This document shows, one piece after another, positions 59,296 through 64,000 of a stretch of DNA of 64,000 bases. Positions within the stretch are counted from its first letter, which is position 1. Each line of letters opens with the position of its first letter. Location: assembly GCF_000026985.1 (NCBI RefSeq), contig NC_017390.1, positions 1,867,456 through 1,931,455 of the forward strand. Direction: 5' to 3'. The DNA comes from Erwinia pyrifoliae DSM 12163 (GTDB lineage: Bacteria; Pseudomonadota; Gammaproteobacteria; Enterobacterales; Enterobacteriaceae). A program made the position numbers and the translations under genes. The notes beneath the pieces were generated by a model. It was not told the DNA's origin and did not search any database. It saw only the letters and a program-made list of their open reading frames with translations.

Positions 59296-61178
59296 TTCTT
59301 ACCGTTCATATTGTACTCCGTGCGGCGCCACTGCTTGTCCGGGCGATTGATAAAACCAATCACTTCGGAGGCGGATGCACCGCCGCAGTTGAACCCGTCC
59401 GCGTCTGCCATAATGGCGTTCCAGTTGGCAGAACAGTGGATATATTGACCCGCGATGATATCCAGCTCGTCCTGGCTGAAGGAGCCAGGATCCTGGCCTG
59501 ACCGCACGGACTTACCCATCGCTAAGGCTTTTTCGCAAAGGGAAGAAAGCGAGGCAGGAAGATTAAAATTATCGTCTTCCTCAATTTTATCAAACAGCAC
59601 CCCGGCTTCCTGTGCCGCATCCAGCATCACCCGCAGTACCACTCTCGACCAGTCGTTCTTCACTAACCGGTCGCGAAGCGTCATCGCCGCGAAGCTAAGC
59701 TTCTGCAGCTCGCCGTAGCGGTTTGCCGGCACCCTGTCGTCGAACCAGGTTTCCGCCATGATTTCATTGGTACGCAGGATCGGCGCGATGCAGGGCGATA
59801 CGTCGAGCACCTGGAGCTGTTTGGTCGCCAGATGATAACCCCGCGTCTGCTGACCCGGATGATTAAGTGGGACGATATCGGTTTGCGGGCGCGTGAGGAA
59901 CAGATCCTCCTTCACCAGCGGCAGATAGCCGCCGCCAATATCAGAGTGCACGCCCGGCAGCGCCAGCTCCGGCCACGCGGGTTTCACGCTGTTCAGGGCA
60001 AAGTTAAACCGGCACTCATGCGCCGCAGTAATATGAAACACCTTATCCGCCACGCCCGGGCGCAGCACAATATTGACATCGCCGGTATCGGCATTATGGG
60101 GATTCAGGCCATTCAGCGGCCTGCCAATCGCGGCCACGGTATCAAAGATGCCAATGAAGCGGATTTTTCCGGCAGGCTTGCCGTTAAACGGCTTTCCTTT
60201 CAGACCCTTACTGATAGCGCTGGTCATTGCGGGATCGGCTGAATGGATGCGGTTGGCAAAATGGCGCGATGCGGCCGCACCTCGGCTGAAACCAAAAATA
60301 TCAAACTGCAGGGATTTTATAACCCGTTCACATGCCGAAAAGTGACTGTTTAAACCTTCAATGCTTTCAGTCAGAATATCAGCCAGTTGGGCGATGGCTT
60401 TATCAGTTTTAGCGATAACCCCGGTATCAGAGATCCCCAGCCCCTGTCCGATCATGCTGTCAGGCTGACCTGCTTGCGTACCAATGCCATCAATGTATAT
60501 GGCTTTTTGCACATCGCGACTGTTAGCTGAAAATACTTTTTTATACAACGTACTTAGCCAGTGAATATTGGTGTAATAACCGCTATAGCTGGCCGCCCCG
60601 ATACCCGGTATGCCGAAGTCTTCACGCGCACATTTACCGAGGATAGCCCCCGCTTCAGCATCGTTGAGGTCGAAATTCCTGGCGCTGCAGGCTTGCAGCA
60701 TGTTGTTGGCATTGATCGCATTATTGCCGGTACCGTCAAAAAAAACGCCGACGGTCAGCGTGATCCCCTGCTTTTCTTGTGGTTTTTTCAGCTCATCGCC
60801 CGTTGGGTTAGCCGCTTTATTGCGGGCTGACTGCGCGCGCTGTTCCGGTTGTGGCGCGGTGTGGGAAGAGGGCACGACGACCGGAGGCGGGTCGCCCTGA
60901 TAAAACCCGTGAGACACCCACGTTTGGGAAGGAATAAAGAAAGCCCGGCAAGGACAGGTGGAACGGCTGTACAGCGTGCTGGCCACGTCATGCCCGTGGA
61001 GGGTTTCGCCAGGATGCCCACCTTCCACGCTATAGCTGCCGGAATGTATGCCGCATGAGACTTTGCTGCCGTTCACCGCTACGGGGTAATTGGCAAAGCT
61101 TGTTCCCTCCATGCCCTCGTGCACCGTGCCGCCACAGCTTGTCTTATCGCCTTTCACTATCCAGTATCCGGTTGCCAT
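59289..61178 (-). CDS. PAAR-DUF2235 lipase fusion, type VI effector candidate
   Basis: The first roughly 95 residues (TGYWIVKGDKTSCGGTVHEG, then VSCGIHSGSYSVEGGHPG) form a PAAR-like domain, which caps the type VI secretion spike and carries toxins. After a Pro/Gln-rich linker, residues about 140-560 form a DUF2235/Tle1-type alpha/beta hydrolase: LTVGVFFDGTGNN, nucleophile Ser in DIFGFSRGAAASRHFAN, acidic IGIFDTVAAIG and LPGVHSDIGGGY with the likely catalytic Asp/His. It probably cleaves phospholipids in rival cells. No other type VI genes lie in the window, so it may be an orphan effector. A broken lipoprotein gene overlaps its end. Confidence 0.82.
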   Translation of the reverse strand: MATGYWIVKGDKTSCGGTVHEGMEGTSFANYPVAVNGSKVSCGIHSGSYSVEGGHPGETLHGHDVASTLYSRSTCPCRAFFIPSQTWVSHGFYQGDPPPVVVPSSHTAPQPEQRAQSARNKAANPTGDELKKPQEKQGITLTVGVFFDGTGNNAINANNMLQACSARNFDLNDAEAGAILGKCAREDFGIPGIGAASYSGYYTNIHWLSTLYKKVFSANSRDVQKAIYIDGIGTQAGQPDSMIGQGLGISDTGVIAKTDKAIAQLADILTESIEGLNSHFSACERVIKSLQFDIFGFSRGAAASRHFANRIHSADPAMTSAISKGLKGKPFNGKPAGKIRFIGIFDTVAAIGRPLNGLNPHNADTGDVNIVLRPGVADKVFHITAAHECRFNFALNSVKPAWPELALPGVHSDIGGGYLPLVKEDLFLTRPQTDIVPLNHPGQQTRGYHLATKQLQVLDVSPCIAPILRTNEIMAETWFDDRVPANRYGELQKLSFAAMTLRDRLVKNDWSRVVLRVMLDAAQEAGVLFDKIEEDDNFNLPASLSSLCEKALAMGKSVRSGQDPGSFSQDELDIIAGQYIHCSANWNAIMADADGFNCGGASASEVIGFINRPDKQWRRTEYNMNGKKC

Positions 61179-61452
61179 CGCTCATTTCCCTTTGTGATTA
61201 CCACCGGGATGATAATGACATGATTTGACTATAAACAACAAAAACGATAGGCCAGGTTTTAAATCTGCGAGCAGGCTTCAGGGAATCAGTTAATAGCCTG
61301 GTCTTCGACCCGGGCGTATTTGTTATACTGAGCGATGTGCGGTTGATTTGCTGTTCACAGGATAAAAATTGCCTGTCAGATTAAACGTTGCCGGGTGCAC
61401 CCTGACATCGTCCCGAACTGGCTTAAACCTAACTGACAGAAATATCATTACG

Positions 61453-62355
61453 ATGGATATCAAGCAGCTGATTTATTTATGTAATTTAGAGCGCGAATGC
61501 CATTTTGGTCGCGCGGCCGAGGCCAGTTTTGTCAGCCAGCCAACGCTTTCCATGCGCCTGAAAAATCTGGAGCTGGAGCTGGGATTGTCGCTGATCAACC
61601 GCAGTAACAATTTTGACGGCTTTACCCCCGAAGGCGAGCGGGTGCTGTCATGGGCGCGCGAGATCGTCTCGGTTTATCAGGGTCTGAAGCTGGAAGTGGA
61701 ATCCTTAAAGCACGGTGTGAGTGGAACATTGCGGATAGGGGTTGTGCCCCAGTGCGGTATTTCGTTGCCGACAATGCTGAAAGCCATTGGTCAGCGTTAC
61801 CCGCAGCTGGATTATCGTTTAGCGGTGCTCAGCGCCGACCAGTTGCTTGAAGCGCTTAACGGCCATACGGTCGATGTTGGCATCGGTTTTTTTGAACTGG
61901 CGGCATTGCGTGCGCTGCATTTCCAGGCGGAAACGTTAGCGGATCGCGGCGTGGAACTGCTTTATCATCCGCACTATTTTCCGCAGTTAGCGGGAGATAC
62001 AGATAGTCCGCTGGATCTGGTTGAGATCGCCAGACTGCCGCTTTGTCTTGCCGAACAGACGCGCTATTTTCGTCGCTATATAGACAGCCATTTCCGCGAT
62101 GCCGGGCTGAGTCTGCGCGTGGTGCTGGAAACCACTTCGGTATTTCAGCTGCTGCAAGGTGTGCAGGTGGGTCTGGGATGTCTGATTTCGCCGGTTGGAC
62201 ATCAGCTGGAACAGATGACCCGCGATCTCCGGCGTCGCCGGGTAGCGATAGCGCCAATGTCACGGCAGGGAGCAGTGGTGATTGCTCAGCAGGGGCGTGC
62301 CACACCACTGGCGCAACATTTCTTTGATGAAGTACGCCGCTGGCTGGCGAGCTAG
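61453..62355 (+). CDS. LysR-family transcriptional regulator
   Basis: This 300-residue LysR-type regulator has an N-terminal winged helix (MDIKQLIYLCNLERECHFGR, SFVSQPTLSMRLKNLELELG) and an effector-binding domain (GTLRIGVVPQCGISLPTMLK, VDVGIGFFE). The specific target is unknown. It is divergent from the PAAR-lipase gene. Its stop codon and that of the convergent CMD-protein gene share a palindromic CTAG. Confidence 0.9.
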   Translation: MDIKQLIYLCNLERECHFGRAAEASFVSQPTLSMRLKNLELELGLSLINRSNNFDGFTPEGERVLSWAREIVSVYQGLKLEVESLKHGVSGTLRIGVVPQCGISLPTMLKAIGQRYPQLDYRLAVLSADQLLEALNGHTVDVGIGFFELAALRALHFQAETLADRGVELLYHPHYFPQLAGDTDSPLDLVEIARLPLCLAEQTRYFRRYIDSHFRDAGLSLRVVLETTSVFQLLQGVQVGLGCLISPVGHQLEQMTRDLRRRRVAIAPMSRQGAVVIAQQGRATPLAQHFFDEVRRWLAS

Positions 62356-63500
62356 CTTAACTGGCTGGTTCCCAGCCCCTGCATCAGGCGGTTGCACCAG
62401 CTGCTTACCGCCACGCTGAGGATAACCGCAAATATTTGTGCAAGGTTCAGGCCTGCGTCCTTCAGCGGTTGTATATGCACTGCGCTGATGCGTTCCGGGG
62501 TGCGCGTCAGCCGGGCAGCGAACTGGATCACCGCCTGCTGCTGCTTATCGGCAACGCTTAGCCCCTGCTGAACACTCACCTTTAATGCTTCACACAGCTC
62601 GCCTGCCGGATAACGGCTAAAGCAGACGCTACTGCCATTGATGCGTGCCGCTACTGCCGCTGCCAGTGCGACCAGAGGGTTATTGCTGTCGTCTGCCAGT
62701 CTGTCCAGCAGCTGGCTCCATCCTGACAGGGTTTGAGCATCATGCGCGAACAGCCGCGCCGCGACCTGCAAATCACTCAGCGGTTGGCAGTGAGCGAGTG
62801 CATCCAGCTGGTCGGGCGTCGCATAGCGCATTTCAACCGGAGCGACCAGGGGGTGCCAGTCTTTGATGGTGCTGAAAAGGCTGCCGTCTGCATCGGGTGG
62901 AACCATCATTCCAGGCATCCAGCATACCGGTAGCGCTAGCAGGGCGTGAATTCCGGCAACCACACGCGCCTGGTAGCTGATAAAACCGACAACCTGGCTC
63001 AGACTGATTATATCGGGCGCGCTCAGGCCAACCTCATCAAGTCGCTGCAGCGCAGCGGCACTGATTAACGTCGGCTGGGTAGCAAGCTGGCGGACAAATT
63101 CTGTGATCTGCGTCAGGCGATGATTGCTCTCGCGAGACGAGTCAGGCCCCGGTAGCGGGTGAAGCCGTGCCGCATAGTGATTGCACAGCCGCTGCACTCC
63201 CGCGACCTGTGCCACCGTCAGCGCGCTACTGAGCCGATCGTACAAGCTAAGCGTATGGCTAAGCGTGGTGGGCAGTTGGGCAGGGAACAGAAGCTGATAA
63301 AGGCGGCGCGACGCCTGCAGCGCGGGCTGGGTTTGCCGCAAAACGGATTTAACGTCCGCGTCGACAATCTGAGCCAGCCCGAGCAGAAACCGGTCTTCAA
63401 TCGTCGCAGCTTCGGGAACCAGCGGTGCGCGCTGGGCGGGCAGGCTGGTCTGCGTTTCGTGATACCAGTAATTATTACCGGTAAAGCGGCGCTGTTCCAT
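62352..63500 (-). CDS. CMD/AhpD-like protein
   Basis: This 382-residue protein resembles the tandem carboxymuconolactone-decarboxylase-like (alkylhydroperoxidase) proteins. It has two related halves: YDRLSSALTVAQVAGVQRLC...ITEFVRQLATQPTLISAAALQRLDEVGLSAPDIISLSQVVGFISYQARV, and a weaker second copy ending VIQFAARLTRTPERISAVHI. The CxxC redox pair of AhpD is not visible, so peroxidase activity is doubtful. The start at 63500 has AAAAGGA upstream. It faces the LysR gene. Confidence 0.6.
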   Translation of the reverse strand: MEQRRFTGNNYWYHETQTSLPAQRAPLVPEAATIEDRFLLGLAQIVDADVKSVLRQTQPALQASRRLYQLLFPAQLPTTLSHTLSLYDRLSSALTVAQVAGVQRLCNHYAARLHPLPGPDSSRESNHRLTQITEFVRQLATQPTLISAAALQRLDEVGLSAPDIISLSQVVGFISYQARVVAGIHALLALPVCWMPGMMVPPDADGSLFSTIKDWHPLVAPVEMRYATPDQLDALAHCQPLSDLQVAARLFAHDAQTLSGWSQLLDRLADDSNNPLVALAAAVAARINGSSVCFSRYPAGELCEALKVSVQQGLSVADKQQQAVIQFAARLTRTPERISAVHIQPLKDAGLNLAQIFAVILSVAVSSWCNRLMQGLGTSQLS

Positions 63501-64000
63501 GGGCATTCCTTTTGGTTTTATCCGGCGCTTAGCGCAGGCATCAAGTAAGCGGACCTGAATGGCAGAATTATCCTGACGCAAGCGACAGGTCTGAAGAAAT
63601 AATCATCCGTACTATCAAATAGCTGGTTGGCATAAGAAGACGAAATCTTCACGCCTTACGGCGAACACAGGGGCGTTTACCCTGATGGCGTCAGATTGGA
63701 CACGGCATTGAGGCGGTCGTGGCTAAGGGGAGGGGTATGTGCTTTCATGCCCGCCGTGGCAGCATGAGCGCGGGGCGTAAGCGAGGCGGTTTAGTGCCGG
63801 GTTCGGGGGTTGAAATGAATCAGTCATTATCAAACACCCCTAACGGGCGATCGAACCGTTCCACGACGCCAGTCGTGGCGCGATAACCCGTTGTGGTCGC
63901 ACCCTGATTGCCGTTCACCGTTAGCGAACGGGCAAAACGACCAGACCATTGACGGGATTAGCCGGTTATTAGCGCCCGGTAACGGTGTTTCGCGTCTCGT
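63501..64000. other. non-coding right end with a cluster of hairpins
   Basis: No gene is supported in the last 500 bases. Between 63800 and 63932 lie three inverted repeats: GGTTCG..CGAACC enclosing GGGGTTG..CAAACACCCC (63800-63857), CCACGAC..GTCGTGG (63861-63878) and GCCGTTC..GAACGGGC (63910-63933). They may form a structured RNA, the end of a mobile element or the leader of a gene beyond the window. Confidence 0.35.

Noticed and set aside
59132..59501. Overlapping plus-strand frames of 72 and 113 codons near the end of the PAAR-lipase gene
   Set aside because: Antisense to the effector and the lipoprotein remnant, with no start signals.

Overview
The window is a stretch of enterobacterial chromosome, most likely from the Erwiniaceae (Erwinia or a close relative). 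Almost every gene has a clear counterpart in the Escherichia coli segment from tyrT-purU through galU-hns-tdk, opp, tonB, trp, topA-cysB-acnA and pyrF to rnb, in nearly the same order. The Erwinia-like traits are separate trpG and trpD genes, two tandem oppA genes, and a galU-ugd-UDP-glucuronate epimerase cluster. Family and genus are inferred from protein resemblance and gene order; no database search was run.

Layout. 1-7.5 kb: tRNA-Tyr, purU, ychJ, an unexplained spacer where E. coli has rssA, rssB, then galU, ugd and a UDP-GlcA 4-epimerase making sugar nucleotides for surface polysaccharides, then hns. 7.8-11.4 kb: tdk; a 5'-truncated cytochrome c gene in the interval where E. coli carries adhE; ychE; and a complete 1153-bp IS630-type element inserted at a CTAG just after the ychE stop. 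12-19.4 kb: oppA-oppA-oppBCDF, an oligopeptide ABC importer with two different binding proteins. 19.5-26.2 kb: yciU, cls, yciI, tonB, yciA, yciB, yciC, ompW (with a perfect FNR site) and a BON-domain lipoprotein. 26.3-33.2 kb: a complete trp operon, trpL-E-G-D-CF-B-A on the minus strand, with promoter, TrpR operator, leader peptide and attenuator all readable.

33.2-43.9 kb: rnm and yciO, then an A+T-richer gene for an F-box-like protein in place of yciQ, then rluB, yciK, sohB, topA and cysB. btuR and yciN are missing from their usual places. 44.3-54.5 kb: ymiA, yciX, acnA, ribA, pgpB, lapA, lapB, pyrF, yciH, a previously unlisted 42-codon secreted micropeptide gene, osmB and a solitary araD. 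54.5-64 kb: rnb, a YdeP-type molybdopterin oxidoreductase, a PAAR-lipase fusion typical of type VI secretion effectors with a decayed lipoprotein gene behind it, a LysR regulator, a CMD/AhpD-like protein, and a hairpin-rich non-coding end.

The accessory material sits in discrete slots between conserved genes: 1.65-2.4, 8.4-11.4, 34.7-36.5, 52.4-53.0 and 58.9-64.0 kb. The best candidates for new biology are the F-box-like protein (a possible host-directed effector), the PAAR-lipase with its broken partner, and the two-cysteine secreted micropeptide.
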